Below are positions 1 to 7,112 of a DNA stretch of 12,509 nucleotides, one piece after another. Both the position numbers and the translations under genes were made by a program. How positions within the stretch are numbered: position 1 is the stretch's first letter; each line of letters starts with the position of its first letter. The stretch comes from an uncultured bacterium (GTDB lineage: Bacteria > Bacillota_A > Clostridia > Lachnospirales > Lachnospiraceae), in contig CAJMOO010000053.1 in the NCBI GenBank assembly GCA_905215045.1, positions 1 through 12,509 on the forward strand, given 5' to 3'. The notes below the pieces were generated by a model. It was given only the letters and a program-made list of their open reading frames with translations, was not told the origin of the DNA and made no database searches.

Positions 1-90
1 AACGTATTCAAATGCAAAAAATCATTGGATAAGTATTGTTGCAACGAAATAGCCAGATCCAAGTTTGTTGAATTCAAAAATTTAATATGA
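1..90 (+). CDS. possible C-terminal end of an upstream gene (partial)
   Basis: Frame 1 is open from the window edge to a TGA at 88-90 and encodes 29 residues, lysine-rich with three cysteines (KCKKSLDKYCC near its start). A strong terminator begins 9 nt later, which is where the end of a gene is expected. Frames 2 and 3 stop earlier, near 50 and 30. An open stretch this short can occur by chance in AT-rich DNA, and I do not recognise the product, so this is only a plausible gene tail. Confidence 0.25.
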   Translation, partial: NVFKCKKSLDKYCCNEIARSKFVEFKNLI

Positions 91-98
91 AATGTGAG

Positions 99-136
99 AT
101 AGAACGTATGGAAATAAACTATATGTTCTATTTTTT
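99..136 (+). terminator. intrinsic terminator of the upstream transcript
   Basis: An 11-bp stem pairs ATAGAACGTAT (99-109) with ATATGTTCTAT (121-131), with one G-U pair and an 11-nt loop. Six T residues follow (131-136), then a further T-rich stretch. This is a textbook factor-independent terminator. It separates the regulator promoter at 154 from whatever lies to the left. Confidence 0.75.
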
Positions 137-153
137 GTCTTTTCTTATTTGAC

Positions 154-181
154 TTGACAATTGGTGAAGATAATATAAAAT
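154..181 (+). promoter_or_regulatory. promoter of the PRD regulator gene
   Basis: A consensus -35 TTGACA (154-159) is followed after 16 nt by TAAAAT (176-181). Other -10 registers, such as TATAAA at 174, give a spacer that is too short. The predicted start of transcription is near 188, at the beginning of the AACAATA repeat tract, so a protein bound there would block initiation or early elongation. Confidence 0.65.
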
Positions 182-188
182 AATAAAT

Positions 189-226
189 AACAATAATAAA
201 CAATAGATGATAAACAAAAAACAGAA
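189..226. repeat. AACAATA direct-repeat tract before the PRD gene (candidate operator)
   Basis: Two exact AACAATA copies lie at 189-195 and 199-205, one helical turn apart. AACAAAA at 213-219 and AACAGAA at 220-226 are degenerate copies. The ten bases AAACAATAGA (198-207) recur exactly at 3188-3197 before the GRE gene. Firmicutes DeoR-family sugar repressors often bind directly repeated TGTTT/AAACA boxes, so a DeoR-type operator is a reasonable inference. AT-rich composition alone could produce some copies. Confidence 0.45.
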
Positions 227-240
227 ACGGAGAGTTACAT

Positions 241-2232
241 ATGCTGTCAAAGTATGCTTCAGAAATTATAAAGATTTTAGTTCATCAAGATGACAAATTT
301 ATTACCAATGCACAGATTGCAAAAATGCTAAACGTTTCAGAAAGAAGCGTAAGTTCATATATGAATGAAGTAGCTCAGTATTGTGAAGAAAGAAATTGTC
401 ATCTGATTCGAAAACGAGGAAAAGGAATCTGTTTGAGGTTAGGAGTGCATAAAGAAGAACTTGAACAGGAATTCCCAGAGAAAAATCTATGTATTGAGAC
501 GAGAGAATACAGGATCAGTTATATTATCCGAACATTGATCGAAAGTAAAGAACCATATACAGCAGCATTATTCGCAGATGAACTCTTCGTTTCAAAAGCA
601 ACGATCCGGACAGATATTGAAAAGGCAAACCAGAGTCTGGAAGCAGATCATATCAAAATTTATCAGACAACAGGGAAAGGAATTGAGATTAAAGGAAAAG
701 AGTTTGATCTAAGAAGAGTTCTTGTAAGAGAAAATAGAAAAATAGTCATGGAAAAGGAAGACAGGATTACGGATGAAACATTTGCGGATTATCGGATCGA
801 ACCAGAGTTTTATGGAAGACTGGTGATACAGTATCGTAAAAAAAATGTTGATAAGGTGATTTATTGTGTACAGAGATTGGAAAGAAAAATTGCTTCGCAA
901 ATGAATGATTATACGTTTTGTATGGCGGTTGAATATATCAGCAATCAGATTAAACGATTAAAGAAGGAATGCTATTTAGAAGAAAATATGATCAACCGTC
1001 TAGGGCTTGTAGATGAAATCACAGAGTGGGCAGATTATCTGATTAATTATTTAAATCATGAATTTAAGATGAACATTGATCCAAGAGAAGGATTATATCT
1101 GTATATTTTATTGTTAGCAGTGGAAGTCCAAAACAGCAGTCGTATTGTAAATAAGAAATTTTTATTAGATAAAGAAATCTATATTCAGGATGTAACAGAG
1201 GATGTGATTGATTATATCTCATCCATTGTTGGTAAAAACTTTAAAGAAGATATGCTGCTAAAGACAAGTGTAGCATTATTTTTAAACAGTTCTCTTGTAA
1301 GAGTGAGATTTGGATTTCAGATCCATAACCCGTTTCTTGAGGAAATCAAACAGCGATATCCAGCAATTTTTTCTGCATGCTTTACTTCCAGCCAGGTATA
1401 TGAGAAACTGATCGGACAGTTCCCATCAGAAGATGAGATTGCATATATGGCAGTTTTATTTGAAGGCGCGATGGAGGAGAAGAAAAGAAATATTAATACA
1501 GCCATTGTAGGAAGTGGTGGAATGGGAATGGGTCAGATTTTGGCAAGAAAAGTAGAAGATAAGATTCCAGAAATTAATGTAACATCTGTACTTCCGGCAA
1601 ATTCGGCACATCTGATCGATGAAGATCAATATGATCTTGTGATAACAACAATTTCAAAATTAAAGATTTCACATCCATATGTTGCATATACAACGCCGAT
1701 CGTCAGCCAGCAGGATGTCTACCGGATTCAGAAAAAATGCCATCAGATGAAAGAGACAAAGAAAAATCATAACCAAGAATATACGATCAGTAGTCTGATC
1801 AAAAAAGAATTTATTCTAGTAGAAAAAGAAGTTATGAGTAAAGAGGAGATTCTGAAAAAAGGATGTGATCTATTATATAAAAATGAATATGTCAAACAAG
1901 GATTTTATGAAGATGTATTAAAAAGAGAAGAAATCAGTGCCTCCGTTCTCGGAGGCGGGGTTGCACTGCCACACGGAATGGCGAATCTGGTAATAAAACC
2001 AGCAGTTGTTATCATGAAATGTGCACAAAGAACTGAATGGCAGGATGGTTGTGTGGATATCGTCTTTTTGCTGGCACTTAATTTTGAAGATATTCAGTCA
2101 ACAAGAGCATTTTTCTCATCATTCTATGAAATGACAATGGAGAAAAATACAACATTTCTGATCAGAAAAGCAGAAACAGAGGAAGAAATCATGGATGTGA
2201 TCATGAACAGCATGAATGAAACAGAAGAATAG
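241..2232 (+). CDS. BglG/MtlR-type PRD transcriptional regulator with EIIB and EIIA domains
   Basis: This 663-aa protein has the layout of a PTS-controlled activator. An N-terminal HTH (residues about 5-60, turn around NVSERSVSSY) is followed by a second Mga-like HTH (about 90-155), PRD1 (about 185-300), PRD2 (about 305-415), an EIIB-like domain (about 420-505) and an EIIA domain of the fructose/mannitol class (about 515-660). EIIA keeps its phospho-histidine, His578 in LPHG. The usual phospho-sites elsewhere look lost: the PRD histidine positions read Tyr232, Leu290, Phe347 and Leu406, and the EIIB cysteine position reads Gly424 in VGSGGMG. The ATG at 241 has GGAGAG 6 nt upstream. It probably controls the adjacent DeoR/GRE locus, though its ligand is unknown. 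The family call is firm; the lost-site assignment rests on alignment by eye to PRD consensus from memory. Confidence 0.9.
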   Translation: MLSKYASEIIKILVHQDDKFITNAQIAKMLNVSERSVSSYMNEVAQYCEERNCHLIRKRGKGICLRLGVHKEELEQEFPEKNLCIETREYRISYIIRTLIESKEPYTAALFADELFVSKATIRTDIEKANQSLEADHIKIYQTTGKGIEIKGKEFDLRRVLVRENRKIVMEKEDRITDETFADYRIEPEFYGRLVIQYRKKNVDKVIYCVQRLERKIASQMNDYTFCMAVEYISNQIKRLKKECYLEENMINRLGLVDEITEWADYLINYLNHEFKMNIDPREGLYLYILLLAVEVQNSSRIVNKKFLLDKEIYIQDVTEDVIDYISSIVGKNFKEDMLLKTSVALFLNSSLVRVRFGFQIHNPFLEEIKQRYPAIFSACFTSSQVYEKLIGQFPSEDEIAYMAVLFEGAMEEKKRNINTAIVGSGGMGMGQILARKVEDKIPEINVTSVLPANSAHLIDEDQYDLVITTISKLKISHPYVAYTTPIVSQQDVYRIQKKCHQMKETKKNHNQEYTISSLIKKEFILVEKEVMSKEEILKKGCDLLYKNEYVKQGFYEDVLKREEISASVLGGGVALPHGMANLVIKPAVVIMKCAQRTEWQDGCVDIVFLLALNFEDIQSTRAFFSSFYEMTMEKNTTFLIRKAETEEEIMDVIMNSMNETEE

Positions 2233-2248
2233 ATATTTTACATAAAAA

Positions 2249-2264
2249 ATGGTATAATAACCAT
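2249..2264 (+). promoter_or_regulatory. extended -10 promoter inside a small palindrome, before the DeoR gene
   Basis: TGGTATAAT (2250-2258) is an extended -10 element with no convincing -35. It sits in the imperfect palindrome ATGGT (2249-2253) / ACCAT (2260-2264). The DeoR gene could thus be transcribed on its own as well as by read-through from the PRD gene, which ends 17 nt earlier. The palindrome could be an operator or chance. Confidence 0.45.
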
Positions 2265-2288
2265 ATTATGAGAGGAGGATAGATACAA

Positions 2289-3056
2289 ATGTTTGTAGAA
2301 GAACGACATCAGGAAATCTTACGTCTGTTAAATGAAAATGAAAAAGTAAAAGTCAAAGAGTTAAGCAAACGATTTGAGGTTACAGAAGACTGTATTCGAA
2401 AAGATTTAGCGAGTATGGAAGCAAAGAATCTTTTAAAACGAACATATGGAGGAGCGGTTCTTCCAGATACTTTGCATCCGGGGCATACTAATATTGTATC
2501 AATAAGAAAAGATAAAAATATAAAAGAAAAAAGAATGATCGCAAAGAAAGCAGCGGAATTAATTCACGATGGAGATATGATCTTTCTTGACACATCCACA
2601 ACAAATATCGAATTGGCACGAGAAATCATAGAACGTAGATTAGAAGTTACAGTTGTAAGCTGTATGCTTGATATTGCAGAAGTATTTACAGCAACAAAGA
2701 ATGTAAAATTTATTCTTCTTGGAGGAGAATTTAATCGTTCTCAGAACGGATTTTTAGGGGAACTTGTGTTGCAGATGATGGAGAATTTCCGATTTGATAT
2801 TTCTTTTATGGGAGTTGTAGGAGCAGATCTTTATGATAATGCGATCATGACCTATGTTCCTGAAGATGGAATTATGAAGCATAATGCTGTCAAGAAGAGT
2901 AGCAAGTGTTATCTTATGATGGAAAGTCATAAATTTGATTTTAAAGCAAATTATGTATATGCAACATTTGATGATGTAGATGGAGTGATCTGTGAGGATG
3001 GATTATCCAAAGAGATTCAGGATAAATTAGAAACATATCAGACGAAAATCATATAA
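2289..3056 (+). CDS. DeoR-family transcriptional regulator
   Basis: The 255-aa protein has the usual DeoR length. Residues about 4-58 form the winged HTH, with the family signature running from VKELSKRFEVTEDCIRKDL to KRTYGGA. Residues about 75-235 form the DeoR sensor domain, related to ribose-phosphate isomerase, with the phosphosugar-binding LDTSTT (100-105), LLGG (143-146), FMGVVGAD (173-180) and HKF near 224-226. Members usually repress sugar genes and are released by a phosphorylated sugar. Its place between the PRD regulator and the GRE makes the GRE operon its likely target. The strong ribosome binding site GAGGAGG (2272-2278) supports the ATG at 2289. The effector cannot be read from sequence. 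Confidence 0.9.
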   Translation: MFVEERHQEILRLLNENEKVKVKELSKRFEVTEDCIRKDLASMEAKNLLKRTYGGAVLPDTLHPGHTNIVSIRKDKNIKEKRMIAKKAAELIHDGDMIFLDTSTTNIELAREIIERRLEVTVVSCMLDIAEVFTATKNVKFILLGGEFNRSQNGFLGELVLQMMENFRFDISFMGVVGADLYDNAIMTYVPEDGIMKHNAVKKSSKCYLMMESHKFDFKANYVYATFDDVDGVICEDGLSKEIQDKLETYQTKII

Positions 3057-3105
3057 AGAACTATGGGAGCGAAGAATTATTTTTTATTCTTTGTTCTTTT
3101 TTTGG
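3055..3105 (+). terminator. weak AT-rich terminator after the DeoR gene
   Basis: AAAGAAC (3055-3061, overlapping the stop codon) can pair with GTTCTTT (3093-3099), enclosing an inner stem AAGAAT (3072-3077) / ATTCTT (3086-3091). A run of T follows (3097-3103). The stems are almost all A-U pairs, so termination may be partial and some read-through into the GRE gene is likely. Confidence 0.4.
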
Positions 3106-3134
3106 TTAATTTTAAGAAAAAACAGAAAAATAGC

Positions 3135-3162
3135 TTGAATAACAATAAAAACAATATATAAT
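3135..3162 (+). promoter_or_regulatory. promoter of the GRE operon
   Basis: TTGAAT (3135-3140), 16 nt, then a perfect TATAAT (3157-3162). Two AACAATA copies fill the spacer and more lie downstream, an arrangement expected for a repressed sigma-A promoter. Confidence 0.6.
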
Positions 3163-3195
3163 AATAAAAAACGATAATAAAAGCGAAAAACAATA
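3141..3195. repeat. AACAATA direct-repeat tract before the GRE gene (candidate operator)
   Basis: Exact AACAATA copies begin at 3141, 3150 and 3189, and AACGATA begins at 3170. The steps of 9, 20 and 19 bp keep the copies close to one face of the helix. The first two lie between the -35 and -10 elements; the last abuts the ribosome binding site. The same motif precedes the PRD gene, so both promoters may answer to one regulator, most simply the DeoR protein encoded between them. Confidence 0.5.
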
Positions 3196-3210
3196 GAAAG
3201 GATAAATTCT

Positions 3211-5565
3211 ATGGATGGAGTATATCAGACACAGCGAATCAAAGATTTAAAAGATAAAATGTTATCAGAGCCAAGATACGCATCAATTGAACAGGCACTG
3301 ATCATTACAAAAACATATCAGGAGAATGAAGATGATCCAAAGATCATACAGAGAGCAAAATCATTAAAAGCAGCTTTAGAGAAGATGGAGATCCGTGTAG
3401 AACCTGAAGAACTGATCGTTGGAAATCGTACAGCCGGAGTTCGTTATGGAGTTGTATTTCCAGAGAGTGGTAGCACATGGGTAGATAAAGAATTTGAAAC
3501 ACTCCCAACAAGACCACAGGACCGCTTCAATGTACATCAAGAAGATATTGAGACATTCCGTAAGTTCATCAAACCATACTGGGAAGGAAAATCCTTAGAA
3601 GATGTCCTGAACCAGAGATATGGAAAAGAGATCAACAAGATTGCCAAAGTTGTAAAGATCAACCAGAAAGACCACGCACAAGGACATATCTGTCCAGATT
3701 GTGTCAAATGGTTAAAGATGGGACCGCAGGGACTGCTTGATCAGGCAGAAGAAAAACTAAAGATATGTAAAGAAGAACAGAAAGACTTCTATGAAAGTGT
3801 TAAGATCGTCATGGAAGGAGCAAAACACTTTATGGTCCGTTATCATGACCTGATCATGGACATGGCAGAAAATGAATCAGATGAAACAAGAAAACAAACC
3901 ATGATCAAAATAGCCAAAAACTGTAAGAATATTTCCGAACGTCCAGTACAGACATTTCATGAAGCAGTACAGTCTACATGGTTCTTGTTTGTAATTTTAC
4001 AGATGGAATCCAATGCATCTTCATTTTCACCAGGAAGATTAGACAGACATTTAGAAGCTTATTATGAAAAAGATATCAAAGAAGGAACCTTAGATAAACA
4101 GCAGGCGTTAGAGATCATCGAATGTTTATGGTTGAAATTTAATGAGATCGTATATATGAGAAACTCTCACGGAGCAAAATATTTTGCAGGATTTCCGATT
4201 GGATTTAATATCGCGATCGGCGGTCAGGATGAGAATGGAAATGATACATATAATGATTTATCATTCTTGTTCTTAGAAGCTCAGAAACATTTAGGACTTC
4301 CACAACCAAACCTTTCCGTAAGACTTCACGAAGGAACGTCGGACGAATTATTAAAAGAAGCAGTCAGAGTCGTAGCCAAAGGAAGCGGAATGCCACAGTT
4401 CTTCAATGACAAGGCAGTCATTCCATCCATTCAGGAATTAGGAATCGAAGAAAAAGATGCAAGAGATTATGCGATCGTTGGATGCGTGGAATTAACAACG
4501 CAGGGAAATAACCTTGGATGGAGTGATTCTGCAATGTTTAACTTAAATAAAGCATTAGAAGTGGCATTGACAGGAGGAATCTGTCTCTTAACCGGAGAAA
4601 AGATCGCACCAGATTATGGAAACCTTGAAACGTACGAGACATTTGAAGAGTTGGAAGCAGCATTCAAGAAACAAATTGATTATTTCATGGATAAGATGCT
4701 TCTTGCATGCGAAGAAGTAGAGAAAGCTCATATTGATCTTTTGCCATCTCCATTCTTATCAGCATCCATTGAAAACTGTATGGAAAATGGAATGGATGTC
4801 ACAGCAGGAGGAGCAAAATACAATTTATCCGGAATTCAGATGATTCAGGTTGCAAATCTTGCTGACAGCCTTGTCGCAATTAAGCAGCTGGTGTATGATG
4901 AAAAGAAGTGCACACAAAAAGAAATGCTTGATGCATTAAAGAACAATTTTGAAGGATATGAAATCTTAAGAGCAATGTGCGTCAATAAAGTTCCAAAGTA
5001 CGGAAATGACATCGATGAAGTCGACAAACAAGGAACAAAATGGGCAGATTACTTCAAGAACCGATTAAGAACATTTAAAAACTATCGAAAAGGTCCATAT
5101 CACACAGGTATGTATACCGTATCAGCACATGTTCCAATGGGTGAGAATGTCGGAGCAACTCCAGATGGACGATATGCAAAAGAACCATTAGCAGATGGAG
5201 GTATGTCACCTGTTTACGGAAGAGATATCAAAGGACCAACAGCCGTATTAAAATCCGTATCCAAACTAGATAAGACACTGACAACCAATGGCGGATTATT
5301 AAATATGAAATTCCTGCCTGAATTTTTCAAGACAGAGACAGGAATTGATAAGTTTGCGAATTTCTTAAGAACTTTTGTAGATCTTGAGATTCCACATATC
5401 CAGTTTAACGTAGTAAGGAAAGAAGACCTGCTCGCAGCAAAGAAGAATCCAGAACAGTATCGCGGATTGACAGTAAGAGTTGCAGGTTATACAGCCTATT
5501 TCACAGAATTGGCCGATGAACTGCAAAATGAGATCATCGCAAGAACAAGTTATGGAGATATTTAA
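3211..5565 (+). CDS. glycyl radical enzyme, PflD-like C-O lyase/dehydratase group, substrate unassigned
   Basis: The 784-aa protein has both GRE halves: a PFL-like barrel (about 10-640) and the C-terminal glycyl radical domain (about 660-784). The thiyl residue is Cys425 in GCVE with the catalytic base Glu427. The radical carrier is Gly759 in RVAGYTAYF, 25 residues before the C-terminal residue. Pyruvate formate-lyases have adjacent cysteines here, so this is an eliminase-type GRE. Remembered E. coli PflD shares PTRPQDRF (99-106), GHI (158-160), ESNASS (256-261), a GGAKYN-like motif and GPTAVLKSVSKLD. PflD is reported to open 1,5-anhydromannitol 6-phosphate, but the loop after GCVEL (TTQGNNLGWSD, 429-439) differs, so the substrate may too. 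A CPDC motif (161-164) is unusual. There is no N-terminal microcompartment-targeting extension. AAAGGA (3197-3202) supports the ATG. The activase gene follows after 1 nt. Confidence 0.9.
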   Translation: MDGVYQTQRIKDLKDKMLSEPRYASIEQALIITKTYQENEDDPKIIQRAKSLKAALEKMEIRVEPEELIVGNRTAGVRYGVVFPESGSTWVDKEFETLPTRPQDRFNVHQEDIETFRKFIKPYWEGKSLEDVLNQRYGKEINKIAKVVKINQKDHAQGHICPDCVKWLKMGPQGLLDQAEEKLKICKEEQKDFYESVKIVMEGAKHFMVRYHDLIMDMAENESDETRKQTMIKIAKNCKNISERPVQTFHEAVQSTWFLFVILQMESNASSFSPGRLDRHLEAYYEKDIKEGTLDKQQALEIIECLWLKFNEIVYMRNSHGAKYFAGFPIGFNIAIGGQDENGNDTYNDLSFLFLEAQKHLGLPQPNLSVRLHEGTSDELLKEAVRVVAKGSGMPQFFNDKAVIPSIQELGIEEKDARDYAIVGCVELTTQGNNLGWSDSAMFNLNKALEVALTGGICLLTGEKIAPDYGNLETYETFEELEAAFKKQIDYFMDKMLLACEEVEKAHIDLLPSPFLSASIENCMENGMDVTAGGAKYNLSGIQMIQVANLADSLVAIKQLVYDEKKCTQKEMLDALKNNFEGYEILRAMCVNKVPKYGNDIDEVDKQGTKWADYFKNRLRTFKNYRKGPYHTGMYTVSAHVPMGENVGATPDGRYAKEPLADGGMSPVYGRDIKGPTAVLKSVSKLDKTLTTNGGLLNMKFLPEFFKTETGIDKFANFLRTFVDLEIPHIQFNVVRKEDLLAAKKNPEQYRGLTVRVAGYTAYFTELADELQNEIIARTSYGDI
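5554..5557 (+). promoter_or_regulatory. ribosome binding site that fixes the activase start
   Basis: GGAG lies inside the last codons of the GRE gene, 9 nt before the ATG at 5567. The frame is open further upstream to an ATG at 5480, but that would add 29 residues overlapping the conserved GRE C-terminus and precede the family's usual N-terminus. Confidence 0.6.
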
Positions 5566-5566
5566 G

Positions 5567-6481
5567 ATGACAGGAAAAGTATTTGATATTCGCAGATTTT
5601 CAACGCACGATGGAGACGGAATCCGTACCACAGTATTTTTAAAAGGATGTCCGTTAAAATGTGTCTGGTGTCAGAATCCAGAAGGAATTTCGATTCGCAA
5701 AAGACCAATTTATTTTGAAAACCGCTGCATGCATTGTAAGACGTGTATTGCGAAATCAAAAAATCAGGGCGTTACGATGGAAAATGACCAGATACACATT
5801 CATCCAAACAGAAATGAAAACTGGAATACCATCATTGACTGGTGTCCAACGGGAGCAATCGCCATGGATTCCAGAGAGATGAGCGTAGAAATGGTTATGG
5901 AAGAAATCCGCAAAGATAAATCATTCTATCGTTATGGAAATGGAGGAGTTACGATCTCAGGAGGGGAACCGTTATTACAGTGGAAATTTACAAAAGAGCT
6001 GTTAAAAGCATGCAAAAAAGAAGGAATCCACACCGCGATCGAGACATCCTTGTATGCAGATCAGGAAGTGATCAAAGAGCTCCTTCCATATTTAGATCGG
6101 GTTTTTGCAGACTTTAAATTAGCAACAGAAAAAGACCATATGCATTACACTGGGGTTTCAAATCAAAAGATCAAAGATAATATCAGATACTTATTAGAGA
6201 CATCAAACAGAGAGAAGGTCATCATAAGAACACCGATGATTCCAGAAATGACCGCAACGAAAGATAACATCAAGGGAATTGCAAAATATTTAAATGGGAT
6301 CTATCAATATGTTTCCTATGAAATCTTAAACTACAATCCACTGGCAGAAGCAAAATATCACTTGGTAGATAGAGAATATTGTTTTGAAGAAAATCCCAAA
6401 CTGTACACAAAAGAACAGATGCAGGAATTTAAAAGCTGGGCAGTCGAAGGTGGATTAGAAAATATTATTATTGAATCATAA
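5567..6481 (+). CDS. glycyl radical enzyme activating enzyme (radical SAM), PflC-like
   Basis: The 304-aa protein uses SAM and a [4Fe-4S] cluster to abstract hydrogen from the GRE glycine, here Gly759 of the neighbour. The radical-SAM cluster ligands are Cys28, Cys32 and Cys35 (GCPLKCVWC), and the SAM-binding motif is SGGEP (131-135). A short ferredoxin-like insert has Cys54, Cys57, Cys60 and Cys93 (in CPTGAI), enough for one auxiliary [4Fe-4S] cluster; many GRE activases carry two. The N-terminus FDIRRFSTHDGDGIRT is the family's normal beginning, so I start at 5567 rather than 5480. The single base between the GRE stop and this ATG indicates translational coupling. Its partner is almost certainly the preceding GRE. 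Confidence 0.93.
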   Translation: MTGKVFDIRRFSTHDGDGIRTTVFLKGCPLKCVWCQNPEGISIRKRPIYFENRCMHCKTCIAKSKNQGVTMENDQIHIHPNRNENWNTIIDWCPTGAIAMDSREMSVEMVMEEIRKDKSFYRYGNGGVTISGGEPLLQWKFTKELLKACKKEGIHTAIETSLYADQEVIKELLPYLDRVFADFKLATEKDHMHYTGVSNQKIKDNIRYLLETSNREKVIIRTPMIPEMTATKDNIKGIAKYLNGIYQYVSYEILNYNPLAEAKYHLVDREYCFEENPKLYTKEQMQEFKSWAVEGGLENIIIES

Positions 6482-6500
6482 TAAATATGTATCATGAAGA

Positions 6501-6548
6501 AAAAAGTGAAATGTACAGCCGTTTTGTGCGACTGTATTTCACTTTTTT
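6501..6548. terminator. bidirectional terminator between the activase gene and spoVT
   Basis: AAAAAGTGAAAT (6501-6512) plus ACAG (6515-6518) pairs with CTGTATTTCACTTTTT (6532-6547), leaving a 2-nt bulge (6513-6514) and a 13-nt loop. On the + strand the stem ends in a T run (6543-6548); on the minus strand the A run at 6500-6505 becomes the T tail. It can therefore end both convergent transcripts, 20 nt after the activase stop and just past the spoVT stop. Confidence 0.8.
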
Positions 6549-6551
6549 ACG

Positions 6552-7094
6552 TTATGCTTCGAGCTGTTTTCCTAGAAAATCAGAAGCAATTTTGGCAATT
6601 TTAAACTCCTGATCATCTAATTTATCTTCAATAGAAAGAATACATACAAATCCAACGGCTTCACTTTCTGCAATGATCGTAGAAAGACACACATAGCGAA
6701 ATACCTCTGGAAAGTCCAAGATCAGAGGAAAGAAATCTTCTTTTTCACGGTCCATCAATATATGTTTTCGATCTATTAAAGCTTCTTCAGCCTTTTCATC
6801 TAATAATTTTCCGATTAGTTTTTTGGCATTTGGTCCGGCAGCAGCGATCACACAGTCTTGATCACAAATACAGATTGTATGTGGAATCTGAGCAGCAATT
6901 GATTCTGCATATAGCTTCGCATTGTTTCCTAGTTCACCAATCGGGGAATATTTCTTTAAAATGATATCGCCGTCCCTCTCTGTAAATATCTCCAAAGGAT
7001 CGCTTTCTCTGATATGCATGGTTTTTCGTATTTCTTTTGGTATAACGATCCGGCCAAGGTCATCAATCCTTCGTATAATACCTGTAGCTTTCAT
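6552..7094 (-). CDS. spoVT: stage V sporulation protein T (AbrB-type regulator with GAF domain)
   Basis: The 180-aa protein matches the length of B. subtilis SpoVT (178 aa). Residues 1-50 are the swapped-hairpin AbrB DNA-binding domain (MKATGIIRRIDDLGRIVIPK, with KEIRKTM and DPLEIF after it). Residues about 55-178 form the GAF-like sensor domain (IAAQIPHTICICD, CLSTIIAESEAVGFVCI). SpoVT modulates late forespore genes, so this organism probably makes spores. GGAGG (complement of 7104-7108) lies 9 nt before the ATG. The gene is a single unit, divergent from the operon to its right and convergent with the activase gene. Other AbrB paralogues lack the GAF domain, so the assignment is firm. Confidence 0.93.
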   Translation of the reverse strand: MKATGIIRRIDDLGRIVIPKEIRKTMHIRESDPLEIFTERDGDIILKKYSPIGELGNNAKLYAESIAAQIPHTICICDQDCVIAAAGPNAKKLIGKLLDEKAEEALIDRKHILMDREKEDFFPLILDFPEVFRYVCLSTIIAESEAVGFVCILSIEDKLDDQEFKIAKIASDFLGKQLEA

Positions 7095-7112
7095 TCTTAA
7101 GATCCTCCATAT

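Noticed and set aside
3175..3195. Possible CcpA cre site around AAAAGCGAAAAACA
   Set aside because: The central CG and flanking A residues resemble a cre site, but the CA end is one base out of register and the TG half is missing.
3057..3210. Riboswitch or structured leader before the GRE gene
   Set aside because: The stretch is nearly all A and T, with only the weak terminator stems at its start; no conserved riboswitch core is visible.
3211..5565. Calling the GRE a pyruvate formate-lyase (formate acetyltransferase), choline lyase or hydroxyproline dehydratase
   Set aside because: Pyruvate formate-lyase needs two adjacent active-site cysteines; only Cys425 is present. The sequence after GCVE does not match the CutC, glycerol dehydratase or HypD versions I remember, and no microcompartment or proline-pathway genes are nearby.
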